A stretch of DNA of 64,000 nt from Motilibacter aurantiacus. GTDB taxonomy: Bacteria > Actinomycetota > Actinomycetes > Motilibacterales > Motilibacteraceae. Positions 40,769 through 50,734 of the stretch are shown here, in pieces. The stretch is from NCBI RefSeq assembly GCF_011250645.1, contig NZ_JAANNO010000001.1:332658-396657 (forward strand), written 5' to 3'. A program made the translations under genes and the position numbers. The notes below the pieces were generated by a model. The model had not been told where the DNA came from. It saw only the letters and a program-made list of their open reading frames with translations, and ran no database searches. Positions within the stretch are counted from its first letter, which is position 1. Every line of letters starts with the position of its first letter.

Positions 40769-43744
40769 GTGGGACAACCGACGGGGCCGCGCATCGGCGT
40801 GCTCGGGCCGCTGGAGGCGTCCGTCGCAGGCGTGCCCGTGGACCTGGCCGGGCCGCGCCAGCGCGCCGTGCTGGCCGTCCTCGCCGCCGCGCAGGGGCAG
40901 GTGGTCCCGGCCGAGCGGCTCGTCGAGGAGGTCTGGGCCGGGCAGGCGCCGGCGAGCGCGCCCCAGACGCTGCAGGTCTTCGTGAGCAAGCTGCGCAAGG
41001 TGCTCGAGCCGGACCGCCCCGCCCGGGCTCCGGCGACCGTGCTCGTCAGCGTGCCACCGGGGTACGCGCTGGCCTCCGACGCGGTGACGCTGGACGCCGA
41101 CGAGTTCACCGCCCTGACCGCGGAGGGCGCCCGCCTGCGTGCCGGCAGCGCGCCCGGGCAGGCGCGGGACGCGCTCACCCGTGCCCTGGCGCTCTGGCGC
41201 GGCCCGGCGTACGCCGACGTCGCGGACGTGCCGGCGCTCCGGCAGGAGGCGGCCCGGCTCGAGGAGCTGCGCGCAACCGCGCAGGAGGAGCTGCTGGCGG
41301 CCCGGCTGGACCTGCCCGGGGGCCGGGAGGCGGTCGGGGAGCTGGAGGCGCTGGTCGCCGCGCACCCGTGGCGGGAGCGGCCGCGCGAGCTGCTGGCGCT
41401 GGGGCTCTACCGCGCCGGGCGGCAGGCCGACGCCCTCGCCGCGCTGCGTGAAGCCCGCCGCCACCTGGCCGACGAGCTCGGCATCGACCCCGGCCCCGCG
41501 CTGCAGCGGCTCGAGGCGGCGATCCTCGCGCAGGACCCCGCCCTGGACCTTGCTCCAGACCTCGCTTCCGGCCTCGCTCCAGACCTCGCTTTGGGCCTCG
41601 CTCCGGACCTGGCGCCGCGGCCCACGCCACCGCCGCCGGCCGAGCCCGCCTCCCCGCCGGCACGCCCGGCAGGCCGGCGCTCCGCCCTTCCCACGGCGCT
41701 CTCCTCCTTCGTGGGGCGCGACCGCGAGCTGGCGCAGGTCGCGGACTGGCTGCGCAGCTCGCGGGTGGTCACGCTCGTGGGCTCGGGCGGGGCCGGCAAG
41801 ACACGGCTCGCGCTCGAGGCCGCCCGCCGCCACGAGGGGGCGGACGGCCCCTGGCTGGTGCTGCTCGCCGGCGTACGCGACCCTGCCCTGGTGCCGGCGG
41901 CGGTCGCCGACGCGCTGGGCGTGGCTGCGAGCGTGGGCTCCTCGCGCACCGAGGCGGTCGCCGAGTCGCTGCGGGAGCGCTCGGCCCTGCTCGTGCTGGA
42001 CAACTGCGAGCACGTCCTCGACGCGGCGGCCGACGTGGTGACGGCGATCCTCGAGACGGCGCCCGACGTGCGCGTGCTGGCGACCAGCCGGGAGCGGCTC
42101 GGCGTGCCGGGAGAGGCGCTGGTCGCCGTGGCTCCGCTGCCGGTCGAGGCGGCGCCGGACGGTGCGCCCGCCCCGGCGGTGCGCCTCTTCCTCGACCGCG
42201 CGGCGGCGGTGATGGGCGGCCCCTGGGAGCCGGACGCGGCCGAGCTGGACGCGGTGCGCCGGGTCTGCGCGGCGCTCGACGGCATCCCGCTCGCGCTGGA
42301 GCTGGCCGCTTCGCGCTGCGACGTGCTCTCCCCCGCCCAGCTGCTCGAGCACCTGGGTGACCGGTTCGAGGTGCTGGCGGACGGCCGGCCCCGGCGCGGG
42401 GCCGCGAGCCCGCGTCACCACCGCACGCTCGAGGCGGCGGTCGAGTGGAGCTACGCGATGCTCTCGCCCGACGAGCAGGAGGTCTTCTGCACGCTGTCCG
42501 TGTTCGACGGCGGGTTCGACCTCGATGCCGCGGCGGCGGTGGCCGGACGCCCCGTGCTGCGCCCGCTGACCGGCCTGGCCGCCAAGTCGATGATCACGGT
42601 CGACACGTCGGCGAGCCCGCGGCGCTACGGGATGCTCGAGTCGCTGCGCGAGTACGCAGCCCGCGCGCTGCCACCGGCCGAGCGCGCCACCCTGCGCGAC
42701 CGGCACGCCGCCTGGGTCGTCGACCTCGCCGAGCAGGCGCTCCCCCGCTTGCGCACCCGCGACTGCACCGTGTGGCTGCGCCGGCTCTCGGCCGAGCAGT
42801 CCAACGTGCGCGCCGCGCTCGGCCACGCCCTGGCCTCCGGCGACGGCGGCACCGCTGCCCGGATCGCCTCCGCGCTGGGCTGGGCGTGGTACCGCACCGG
42901 CCCTGCCGACGAGGGGCGCGAGTGGCTCGGCCGGGCGCTGGCCGCCGCTCCGGGCGCCCCCGGCCGGGTCCGCGTCCGGGGTCTGCTCGCCCTGGCAATG
43001 CTGAGCTACCTCATGGGCGACGTTCACGGCGGGTCCGGCCACCTGGCAGAGGCGATGTCCCTCGCCGACGCGGCCCGTGAGCCGGACATGTACGCCCTGG
43101 CCAACGTCTACGCCGGCTACTTCCAGGCGCTCATCGGCAACCCGGACGCGGGGCAGGCGCTGGCCGAGGAGGCCCGCCGGACGGCGCAGCAGACCGGGTA
43201 CGCCTGGGTGCAGGCCGAGGCCTACCAGACGCTCGGGCTGGTGGCCCGCCTGCGCGGCGAGGCCGCCCGCGCCCAGGAGCTGCTCGACGAGGGCGCCCAG
43301 ATCGCCATCGAGTGCGGCCATCTGTGGGCGGCCGCGTCGATCGGCTGGATCGCGGCGAAGGCCGGCCTGGACCGCGGCGACCCGCACGACACGCTCCGCC
43401 GGCTCGTGCCGATCCTGCGCGACCTCTACGAGGAGCACGACCGCACGTCCACGCTGGTCGGCGTGCACACGCTCGCCGGCGCGCTCGCGGCCTGCGGGCG
43501 CGCCACGGACGGCGCCGTGCTGCTCGCGGCCGTCGCGGCGCAGGGCCGGGAGATCGGCTACGCCCCGGCGCTGATGGACCCGGTGGACTGCGGGCGGGAC
43601 ATCGCCCTCGTCGAGGCGGCGGTGACCGGCACGGACGCCGAGGCGGCCCGCGAGCGCGGGCGGGCGCTCGGCTGGGACGCGATGCTCGCGTACGCCCTGG
43701 ACGCCGCGCGCGACGAGCTGGCCGCCGTGACGGCCGGGCGCTGA
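40769..43744 (+). CDS. AfsR/SARP-type regulator with BTAD and NB-ARC-like ATPase
   Basis: 991 aa. An OmpR-type winged-helix DNA-binding domain is at about residues 1-95 (RIGVLGPLEASVAGVPVDLAG ... QTLQVFVSKLRKVL). A bacterial transcriptional activation domain (BTAD) is at about 100-250. An Ala/Pro linker with three LAPDLA repeats (about 258-285) precedes an ATPase domain with Walker A GSGGAGKTRLALEA (about 336) and LVLDNCEHVLDAA (Walker B region). The C-terminal 350 residues look like winged-helix then TPR-like helices. GTG start. Regulators of this type control secondary metabolism or stress genes; no biosynthetic cluster is next to it here. Confidence 0.93.
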   Translation: MGQPTGPRIGVLGPLEASVAGVPVDLAGPRQRAVLAVLAAAQGQVVPAERLVEEVWAGQAPASAPQTLQVFVSKLRKVLEPDRPARAPATVLVSVPPGYALASDAVTLDADEFTALTAEGARLRAGSAPGQARDALTRALALWRGPAYADVADVPALRQEAARLEELRATAQEELLAARLDLPGGREAVGELEALVAAHPWRERPRELLALGLYRAGRQADALAALREARRHLADELGIDPGPALQRLEAAILAQDPALDLAPDLASGLAPDLALGLAPDLAPRPTPPPPAEPASPPARPAGRRSALPTALSSFVGRDRELAQVADWLRSSRVVTLVGSGGAGKTRLALEAARRHEGADGPWLVLLAGVRDPALVPAAVADALGVAASVGSSRTEAVAESLRERSALLVLDNCEHVLDAAADVVTAILETAPDVRVLATSRERLGVPGEALVAVAPLPVEAAPDGAPAPAVRLFLDRAAAVMGGPWEPDAAELDAVRRVCAALDGIPLALELAASRCDVLSPAQLLEHLGDRFEVLADGRPRRGAASPRHHRTLEAAVEWSYAMLSPDEQEVFCTLSVFDGGFDLDAAAAVAGRPVLRPLTGLAAKSMITVDTSASPRRYGMLESLREYAARALPPAERATLRDRHAAWVVDLAEQALPRLRTRDCTVWLRRLSAEQSNVRAALGHALASGDGGTAARIASALGWAWYRTGPADEGREWLGRALAAAPGAPGRVRVRGLLALAMLSYLMGDVHGGSGHLAEAMSLADAAREPDMYALANVYAGYFQALIGNPDAGQALAEEARRTAQQTGYAWVQAEAYQTLGLVARLRGEAARAQELLDEGAQIAIECGHLWAAASIGWIAAKAGLDRGDPHDTLRRLVPILRDLYEEHDRTSTLVGVHTLAGALAACGRATDGAVLLAAVAAQGREIGYAPALMDPVDCGRDIALVEAAVTGTDAEAARERGRALGWDAMLAYALDAARDELAAVTAGR

Positions 43745-43766
43745 GGCACGCCGGGGCACCCGCGGC

Positions 43767-44507
43767 TCACCCCGGGCCCGGCGCCGCGGCGCCGGCGGCA
43801 CGCAGCGCCGGCGTCGGGGCGGCGAGCGTGGACACCGCCTCCGCGAGCCGCGCGCCGTGCAGCAGGGGGCCGTGGGCCGACACCACCAGCCGCGGCCGAT
43901 CGTGGCCCGGCCAGCGGGCGAGCAGGTCGTCCGGGCGCGCCTGCGCGCAGGGCCAGGGGCTGGCCGCCGCGTACGCACGGAAGGCGCCGGGCCAGTCCTG
44001 GTCGGGAAGCTCGTCGGGGTCGAGCACCTGACCGGGGACCGGCGCGGCGAACGCCTCCCCGGCCCAGAGCAGGCCGGCCTGGGGGTCGGCCAGCCCGAGC
44101 GCGCCCCCGGCGGGCAGGAGCGGCACGAGCGCGCGGCCACGCACGGGCAGGGGTTGCCCGTCACCGACGGCCCGCAGCCGGCCGCCGAGCTCGGGAAGGT
44201 CGGCGAGCAGGCGCGCCGCGACGGCCGGTGCGGCGACGACGCGGGCGAGCGGGCAGGCCGGCAGCACGGCGGCCAGGCCGCCGGCGTGGTCGGGTCCGCC
44301 GTCCCCGATGACGATCCACCGCACGTCACCGGGGTCGACGACCGACCACGCCGCGTCCGGGCGCTCCTCGGCCGGGGCGTCGACCAGCACCGGCTCCGCG
44401 CCGGTGAGCACGAGCGAGCTGCGCAGCAGGAACTGCCCTCCGGGCCCGGAGTGCCAGCGCGGTACGACCCAGGTGTCGAGCGCTACGCGTACCGCGCCAG
44501 CGGGCAT
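43767..44507 (-). CDS. metallo-beta-lactamase-fold-like protein, degenerate metal site
   Basis: 246 aa from the ATG at 44507, preceded by GGAGGAG. The fold is suggested by WVVPRWHSGPGGQFLLRSSLVL ... PVLVDAP, IVIGDGGPDHAGGL in the place of the HxHxDH motif, and a late SAHGPLL. The usual HxHxDH reads GDGGPDH, keeping only the D-H pair, so metal binding and catalysis are doubtful. It resembles flavodiiron-like MBL domains. Convergent with the AfsR-type regulator, 22 bp apart. Confidence 0.7.
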   Translation of the reverse strand: MPAGAVRVALDTWVVPRWHSGPGGQFLLRSSLVLTGAEPVLVDAPAEERPDAAWSVVDPGDVRWIVIGDGGPDHAGGLAAVLPACPLARVVAAPAVAARLLADLPELGGRLRAVGDGQPLPVRGRALVPLLPAGGALGLADPQAGLLWAGEAFAAPVPGQVLDPDELPDQDWPGAFRAYAAASPWPCAQARPDDLLARWPGHDRPRLVVSAHGPLLHGARLAEAVSTLAAPTPALRAAGAAAPGPG

Positions 44508-44804
44508 TGCTCCTCCAGGTGCGCTCGGCCCCGGCGAAGGGACGACGGACGGCGTGCCGGTGGTGCCGACGCAGACAGGCTGCGGCCGGGCGCTTCCGGC
44601 CCGCTTAACGCCCGCTTGTCGTCGCACCGGCGGGCGCGGCGACATGGTCGGCAACGTTTCCGCGGAATGATCGACTTTTCGCGCTTCTCGCATCCCGGGA
44701 AAGATCAGCGATATTTGTGACGAGAAAGACGAACGTCAGGTCTAGCGCAAAGGCGTCTAGATAGCTCACGCTGGAAGCGGCAGAGCCCCCGACCGGGATG
44801 GCAG
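44508..44804. other. 297-bp divergent intergenic region, relatively AT-rich
   Basis: Lies between the MBL-like gene (minus) and the STAS-like gene (plus). The section 44660-44760 is clearly less GC-rich than the rest of the window, with TTTTCGCG and GATATTTGTGACG, as expected of promoter DNA. Two GTCTAG repeats occur at about 44738 and 44755. No gene and no confident promoter boxes. Confidence 0.45.
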
Positions 44805-45281
44805 ATGACTTACACCTCCAGCGTCACCAGCACCCGTTCTCGCTCGTCGGACCTCTACGTCCCCCCGTGTGGCTGTCCGGACCTCGGCGCAGGCGCCGGC
44901 GACCACCCGGTGGTCTCCCGCGTCCTCTCCCTCTCCCAGCCGATCGGGCAGCGCACGTCCTGGCACGTCCGCGCCGAGTTGCTCGACGGCAACGGCGACG
45001 TCGTGCGCACGCGACAGTGCCTGAGCGCCGCGGTCGCGGCCGCGGTCAGCGGTGACGTCGTGGTCCTCCACGCCGCGAGCATCCGGACGCCGTCCGCCTC
45101 GCTGCTGACGTTCCTGCTCGACGCGGCTCGCGCCGTCCGGAGCCACGGCGCCTCGCTGCGCATCGAGCCGGTGGACTGCGCGCTCGTGGACGCGCTGCGG
45201 GCCGAGGGCCTCTACGACGACGTCGTCGGCTCCGCGCCGAGCGCGGCGGGGCCGACCGGGCTCGTCCCCCGGCCGCGATAG
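44805..45281 (+). CDS. small protein with STAS-like C-terminal part
   Basis: 158 aa. Residues 1-45 are Ser/Thr-rich and probably disordered, with a CGC near 23. The remaining part has the strand-helix alternation of STAS/anti-anti-sigma domains (GDVVVLHAASIRTPSASLLT FLLDAARAVRSHG, then LRIEPVDCALVDALRAEGLY). The Ser/Thr at the site phosphorylated in SpoIIAA-like proteins cannot be placed with confidence. Its last 70 bp overlap the 3' end of the convergent SDR gene. Confidence 0.6.
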   Translation: MTYTSSVTSTRSRSSDLYVPPCGCPDLGAGAGDHPVVSRVLSLSQPIGQRTSWHVRAELLDGNGDVVRTRQCLSAAVAAAVSGDVVVLHAASIRTPSASLLTFLLDAARAVRSHGASLRIEPVDCALVDALRAEGLYDDVVGSAPSAAGPTGLVPRPR

Positions 45282-46187
45282 TCGACGCCGGTCTCCTGCT
45301 CGGACCGGTGCCACAGCGCCGCCGCGAGCGCCTCGTCGCGGGCCAGCGGCGGCAGCTCGACGCGCACCGCGGCGCCCCGCAGCTGCCCAGGCCCGCCGGG
45401 GCCGTAGTAGTCGCCGGGGCGGACGTCCGGCGCGGTCGCCGCCCGGAGCACGGGCGCGGCCCCGGCATCCGGCCCCTGCACGAGCAGGGTGGCCGCTGCC
45501 GGCGCGGTCACGAGCGAGCCCAGCCCGGGCCCGCGCCGGGTGAGCAGCCGCGTGCGCGCCCAGCCGGGATGAGCGGCGGCGACCGTCACGTCGCCGCGCA
45601 GCGCAGGCGCGCGCCGGGCCAGCTCTGCGGCGAACAACAGGTTCGCCAGCTTGGACCCGGCGTACGCGCGCCAGCCGCGGAAGGGCGCGTCCTCCTGCTC
45701 ACCGAGGCCCGGTGTGCCCGCGGTCGCCGCTGCGAGGCTGGACACGACGACCACTCGGGCCGACGGGGCGGCGGCCAGCCGCGGCGCGAGCAGCCCGGTG
45801 AGCGCGAAGTGGCCGAGGTGGTTGGTGCCGACCATGAGCTCGTGCCCGTCGACGGTCCGCTGCCGGCTGCCGGCGTAGACGCCCGCGTTGCACACGAGCA
45901 GGCCCAGCGGCAGGGCGTACTCCCGCTCGCGCGCCGCGAGCGCCCGGACCGAGGCCAGGTCGGCCAGGTCGAGCAGGGTGACGGACGAGGGCGTCCGCGG
46001 CGCGACCGCACGCACCCGCTCCAGCGCGGACTCGCCGCGCTCCCGGTCGCGCACCGCCAGGGCCACGGTCGCCCCGCGCGCGGCCAGGGCGCGCGACGGC
46101 GAGGCCCAGGCCGCCCGTCGCCCCCGTCACCAGGGCCAGGCGCCCCGTGAGGTCCGGGATGCGGGAGGTCGACCAGCGCTGCGCCAC
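45212..46187 (-). pseudogene. SDR-family oxidoreductase with 2-nt frameshift
   Basis: An SDR of about 325 aa in which the N-terminal Rossmann segment (RIPDLTGRLALVTGATGG) is in one frame, and everything from ALAARGATVALAVRDRERG onward is in another. The break is in a GCGCGC run at about 46094-46100 (minus strand GTCGCGCGCCCTGG). Adding one GC unit restores VARALAARG and makes the total 978 nt, a whole number of codons from the GTG at 46187. NHLGHFALTG, SSLAA and YAGSK motifs are intact, so decay would be recent. Either a real slippage mutation or an assembly error in a GC repeat. Confidence 0.8.
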
Positions 46188-46258
46188 GACCACGGTGTCC
46201 CACCCCGGGCGAGCGCGCACGCGGCCCGGACGGGTGAGGCGCTTCACCTCCCGGCGGC

Positions 46259-47779
46259 TCACTCGCGAGCGGAGCCCACCTCGACCCAGCCGAGCGACCG
46301 CTGGACCGCCCGCTTCCAGCCGGCGTACTCGCTCTCCCGGCGGTCCTCGGACCACTGCGGCTCCCAGCGCCGGTCCTCGCGCCAGTTGCCGACGAGCTCT
46401 TCGGTCGACGCCCACACCCCGGCCGCCAGCCCCGCTGCGTACGCAGCGCCGAGCGCCGTGGTCTCGGTGACGGCCGGCCGGCTGACCGGCACGCCGAGGA
46501 CGTCGGCCTGGACCTGCATGCAGAGGCTGTTCGCCGTGACCCCGCCGTCGACCCGCAGCACATCAAGATCGATTCCGGAATCGATCTTCGCTGCTTCGAT
46601 GACGTCCCGGCTCTGGTAGCAGATCGCCTCGAGGGTCGCCCGCGCCAGGTGTGCATTGGTGTTGTAGCGCGACAGCCCGACGATCGCCCCTCTGGCGTCG
46701 GAGCGCCAGTAGGGCGCGAAGAGCCCGGAGAAGGCCGGGACGAAGTAGACGCCGCCGTTGTCCTCGACCTGGGCCGCGAGTGCCTCGCTCTGGGCCGCGC
46801 CGGTCAGGATGCCGAGCTGGTCCCGCAACCACTGAATCGCGCTTCCCGTGACGGCGATCGACCCCTCGAGCGCGTACGCGGGCTGGTCGTCGCCGAGCTG
46901 CCAGGCCGGGGTGGTGAGCAGGCCGCTGCCGGACCGGACCAGGTCCACCCCGGTATTGAGGAGCAGGAAGTTGCCGGTGCCGTAGGTGTTCTTGGCCGTT
47001 CCCGGGCGCAGGCACCCCTGCCCCAGCGTCGCCGCCTGCTGGTCGCCGAGGGCCGCGGTGAGCGGCACCCCGCGCAGCGGCCCGACGGCCTCGCCGTAGC
47101 CGGCCGCGTCCGAGGAGGGGCGGATCTCCGGCAGCATCCGCCGCGGCACCCCGAAGAACGAGAGCAGCTCGTCGTCCCAGTCGAGCCGCTCCAGGCTCAT
47201 CAGCATGGTGCGCGAGGCGTTCGTGACGTCGGTGACGTGGACGCCGCCCTGCGGCCCGCCGGTCAGGTTCCACAGCAGCCAGGTGTCGGTCGTGCCGAAG
47301 AGCGCGTCGCCGCGCTCGGCGTCCGCCCGCAGCCCGTCGACCTCGTCGAGCAGCCACTGCAGCTTGGCCCCGGAGAAGTACGTCGCCGGCGGCAGCCCCG
47401 CCTTGCGCCGGATCACCTCGCCCCTCCCGTCGGCCTCGAGGGCCGCCGCGATCCGGTCGGTGCGGGTGTCCTGCCAGACGATCGCGTTGGCGTACGGCCG
47501 CCCGGTCCGCCGGTCCCAGACGACCGTCGTCTCGCGCTGGTTCGCGATCCCCACCGCGGCCAGGTCCGTGGCGTCGAGCCGGGCCTGGCGCAGCGCGATG
47601 GAGACCACGGACGCGGCACGGTCGGAGATCTCCTCGGGGTCGTGCTCGACCCACCCCGGGCGCGGCAGGATCTGGGCGTGCTCGAGCTGGTGACGGGCCA
47701 CCTCCCGGCCCGCGCCGTCGAACACCATGAACCGGGTGCTCGTCGTGCCGTGGTCGAGCGCACCCACCAGGTCGGCCAT
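46259..47779 (-). CDS. glpK: glycerol kinase
   Basis: 506-aa FGGY kinase that phosphorylates glycerol to glycerol-3-phosphate. It begins [20 protein letters not shown] (phosphate-binding loop), has [20 protein letters not shown], the substrate region [10 protein letters not shown], and the C-terminal [19 protein letters not shown]. Full length. No glpF or glpD is adjacent here; the gene is divergent from the CapA-family gene. Confidence 0.97.
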   Translation of the reverse strand: MADLVGALDHGTTSTRFMVFDGAGREVARHQLEHAQILPRPGWVEHDPEEISDRAASVVSIALRQARLDATDLAAVGIANQRETTVVWDRRTGRPYANAIVWQDTRTDRIAAALEADGRGEVIRRKAGLPPATYFSGAKLQWLLDEVDGLRADAERGDALFGTTDTWLLWNLTGGPQGGVHVTDVTNASRTMLMSLERLDWDDELLSFFGVPRRMLPEIRPSSDAAGYGEAVGPLRGVPLTAALGDQQAATLGQGCLRPGTAKNTYGTGNFLLLNTGVDLVRSGSGLLTTPAWQLGDDQPAYALEGSIAVTGSAIQWLRDQLGILTGAAQSEALAAQVEDNGGVYFVPAFSGLFAPYWRSDARGAIVGLSRYNTNAHLARATLEAICYQSRDVIEAAKIDSGIDLDVLRVDGGVTANSLCMQVQADVLGVPVSRPAVTETTALGAAYAAGLAAGVWASTEELVGNWREDRRWEPQWSEDRRESEYAGWKRAVQRSLGWVEVGSARE

Positions 47780-47942
47780 GCCGCCCCTCCTACCTCTCGT
47801 CCGGCACGCTACGCGGGAGGCCTGCGGTGATCACCGGACCGGGCCCGCCGAGGCCGTCTTCCGAGGCACCGCGTCCGCACGCCCCCGACCGCCACCGTGT
47901 GATCACCGCGACGCCTCTCCGGCCCGGCACGTAGCCTGAGCC
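47780..47942. promoter_or_regulatory. glpK / CapA-family divergent region with two GTGATCAC sites
   Basis: Two copies of the palindrome GTGATCAC, at 47827-47834 (extended to GGTGATCACC, 47826-47835) and 47899-47906, 72 bp apart. They could bind a regulator of glpK or of the divergent gene. No known consensus is matched. Confidence 0.45.
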
Positions 47943-49449
47943 ATGGCGACCACGGCCCAGCGCGTACGCCTCCTGACCCTCGCCGGCGCGGTGGCGGTGC
48001 TCGCCGCCTGCACCGGCGGGGCGCCGGACGAGGGGCGCGAGGTCAGCGGGCCGTTGAACGCCCCCGCCGGCACCCCGGTCGCCACAGCCCCGCCGGGGGC
48101 CTCCGTCGCCCCCGCGCCCACCGCCCCGCCGGAGGCCCCCATCACCCCTCCCGAGGACGCCCCGCTCGCCCTGGCCGCGCACCCCAGCCGGGGCCCGATC
48201 GACGTCCCCGCGGCTGTCGCCCGCGCGGTGGTCTCCGGCACCGCCCGCGACTGGTCACGCCTGGGGCTGGCGCCCGGCCGGCTGCGCGTGGTCCGCGGCC
48301 CCGGCGTCGACGCGCCGCGGGCCGCCCGAGCGGCCAGCGACGCGGCAGCGGTCCGGCAGGCCGCCGGCGACCCGTCGGTGCTGGCGCTCGTGCCGACCAG
48401 CGCCCTCGGCCCCACGGTGCGGGCCGTGCTGGTCGGCGGGCGGTCCGCCGCTGCGGGCGCCCCGGGCATATCCGCTGAAGACCTCGGGAGAGGCGCCGTC
48501 CGACGCCGTGACGGTCACCGTGGTCGGTGACGTCATGCTGGCGCGCCGGGTGGCGACGGCCGCGGGGGACGACCCCGCCGCGCCGCTGCGGCCGCTCGCC
48601 GCGCGGCTGGCCGCCGCCGACCTGACGGTCGGCAACCTGGAGAGCACCCTCTCCCGGGAGGGCGCGCCGACCCAGGGCGGGGACTCCTTCGGTGCCGATC
48701 CCGCCGTGCTGGAGGGGCTCGAGCACGCCGGGTTCGACGCCTTGTCGCTGGCCAACAACCACCTGGGCGACTACGGCCCTGCCGCGTTGCGCACCACGGT
48801 CACCCGCGTCGCGCGAGCAGGGATCACGCCCTTCGGGGCCGGGGCCAACCTGGCCGTCGCGCGCAAGCCGGCGATCCTGCGGGCGGGCGGGTTGCGGTTC
48901 GGCTTCCTGGCCTTCAACGCCATCGGCGAGACACCCGCAGCCACCGCGGCCTCCCCCGGCGCCGTCCAGCTGCGGATGCCGCCCCGGACGGGGCCGCTGA
49001 ACGAGGGCGACCTGGCCGCGGTGCAGGCGCAGATCCGTCAGCTGCGCGACCGCGTCGACGTGGTGGTCGTGCTGCCGCACTGGGGCGACCAGTACACGAG
49101 CCGGCCGGTCCCGGCCCAGCGCACCGTCGGCCGCGCCCTCGTCGACGCCGGCGCGGACCTCGTCGTCGGCGGGCACCCGCACGTGCTGCAGGGCGTGGAG
49201 CTGCGGCGCGGCAAGCTGATCGCCCATTCCCTGGGCAACTTCGTCTTCGACATGGACTTCTCCAGCCGGACGATGGAAGGCGCATTCCTGGAACTGTCCT
49301 TCTGGGGTGACGAGCTGAAGGCGGCCGACCTGGTGCCCTACCGCATGGACGGGCGGTTCACGCCGCGCGCGGTCGAGGGGGCCGCTGCGCGTTCGGTGCT
49401 CGCGCCTGTGTGGCCGGAGAGCGGCGCGCCGTTCAGCGCAGGCCGCTGA
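47943..49449 (+). pseudogene. CapA-family (poly-gamma-glutamate synthesis-like) lipoprotein with 1-nt frameshift
   Basis: About 501 aa if repaired. The first part (47943 to about 48438) is a lipoprotein signal with lipobox VLAAC followed by a Pro/Ala linker and a domain with LALAAHPSRGPIDVPAAVARA. The second part (about 48440 to 49449) is the CapA metallophosphoesterase-like domain: VVGDVMLARR, VGNLESTLS, ANNHLGDYG, LPHWGDQYTSRP, GGHPHVLQG. The frames meet at GGCGGGCGG (48434-48442): removing one G gives LVGGGPPLRAPRAYPLKTSG and a total of 1506 nt. The second part could otherwise start at a GTG at 48508. Real decay and a homopolymer sequencing error are both possible. Confidence 0.8.
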
Positions 49450-50494
49450 GCCACTCCCAGGCGATGCGGGCCGAGCGGCCGAGCTGGGCCGCCCGGACGT
49501 ACCGCGTCGTGTCCGCCGCGGAGTGGTAGCCAGCCCACGAGGTGCTCCCCAGCCGCCCCGCGGGGATCCCGGCCTTCTCGAAGGACCAGTGGTCCGAGGA
49601 GCGGTTCTGCCCGCAGGACGTCGTCGGCACCCCGGCCCGCTCGGCCGCCGCCAGCAGCTGACGGGCCACGACCCCGCCGGCCAGCCCGCCGTCGCACACC
49701 GGCACCACCGAGCCGACCCCCACCCGGTCCAGGGCGAGCATCGCCTGCACCGCGTCCCGCTCGGCCCCCGACATCCGGGCGACCTGCACCCGCGAGCCGT
49801 AGTGGTGCCGCGAGTCGCCCGGGCCGCGCGGCTCCTCCGCGCCGTAGACGACGAACATCACGGGCACCTGCGGGGCCACGGCTGCCGCCAGGCGCGCCAG
49901 CTCGAGCAGCACGGCGACCCCGGACGCGTTGTCCTCGGCCCCGGGCGACTGCGGCACCGTGTCGAGGTGGGCGCCGACGACCACGTGCGGCTGCTCGGGG
50001 TCGAGCCCGTCGCGGGTGGCGACGAGGTTGAACGTCTCGCCCGCGTCGACCGGGACGCCCCACGACTGCCCGGCCGGGACCGACAGCCCCTGCCGGGCGA
50101 CCTGCCAGCCGTCCGTCTCGAGCCGCTCCTGGACGTACGCCGCGGCGCGCCGGAACGCCGGCCCGGTCGCCTCGCGCGGGCCGAAGCCCTGCAGGCGCTC
50201 CACCGTGCTGAGCATCGCCTCCGCGTCGAGCCGCGGCGGGGATGCCGGCGCAGGGGTGCCGGCCGGCGGCCGGCTCGCCGTACGGGTCGGCCCCAGGGGC
50301 GTCGCGAGTGGCGTCGCGCTGGGCTCCTGGCCGGCGCCCGGTGCCGAACTGCCGCCGGGCGTGCCGGTCGGCACCGACGTCGGCACCGATGTCACCGGCG
50401 AGGGCGAGGCTCCCGCCCCGGCGTTGTCCGCTCCACCGCTGCAGGCCGTGAGCGCGAGGAGCGCGAGCAGGCCTGCGGCGCACGAGCGCCGCAC
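49433..50494 (-). CDS. M28-family zinc aminopeptidase lipoprotein
   Basis: 353 aa from the GTG at 50494; the frame is open further upstream. A lipoprotein signal with lipobox LTAC (LLALLALTACSGG) is followed by a Ser/Pro/Thr linker (about 25-85). The M28 domain shows the metal ligands in order: H and D in VVGAHLDTVPQ, D in GAEDNASG, E in YGAEEPRG, D in LALDRVG, H in AGYHSAAD. The product is an extracellular, membrane-tethered aminopeptidase. Its 3' end overlaps that of the convergent CapA-family gene by 17 bp. Confidence 0.9.
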   Translation of the reverse strand: MRRSCAAGLLALLALTACSGGADNAGAGASPSPVTSVPTSVPTGTPGGSSAPGAGQEPSATPLATPLGPTRTASRPPAGTPAPASPPRLDAEAMLSTVERLQGFGPREATGPAFRRAAAYVQERLETDGWQVARQGLSVPAGQSWGVPVDAGETFNLVATRDGLDPEQPHVVVGAHLDTVPQSPGAEDNASGVAVLLELARLAAAVAPQVPVMFVVYGAEEPRGPGDSRHHYGSRVQVARMSGAERDAVQAMLALDRVGVGSVVPVCDGGLAGGVVARQLLAAAERAGVPTTSCGQNRSSDHWSFEKAGIPAGRLGSTSWAGYHSAADTTRYVRAAQLGRSARIAWEWLSGLR

Positions 50495-50734
50495 GGAGGG
50501 CGAGGCGGGCCGCGAGGGTAGGCAGGGCCCCGACGACGCATCCCCGTCCCGACGGGGCCCTGCCTGTCCGACGGCCCGCGCCGGCCCGGACGGGCCACCT
50601 GGCGCACAGGCCTCGGCCCTGACGGGACCCCCGTGACCGTCAGAGCGGGAAGAACTTACCCGACGAGCGGCCACCGGCACATACCTTCGCGGGAACACAC
50701 ATTTCCCAACGCACGAGCCGGCCGGATCGTGCAG
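50495..50734. other. 240-bp gap upstream of M28 peptidase, downstream of guaB3
   Basis: Contains the open but low-quality upstream extension of the peptidase frame and a relatively AT-rich stretch at 50640-50715, the likely peptidase promoter. No separate gene is seen. Confidence 0.4.

Noticed and set aside
40724-44329. Very long minus-strand open frame opposite the AfsR-type gene
   Set aside because: Composition is Arg/Gly/Pro-rich with no domain, and the plus strand encodes a clear multi-domain regulator; it is a GC-driven shadow frame.
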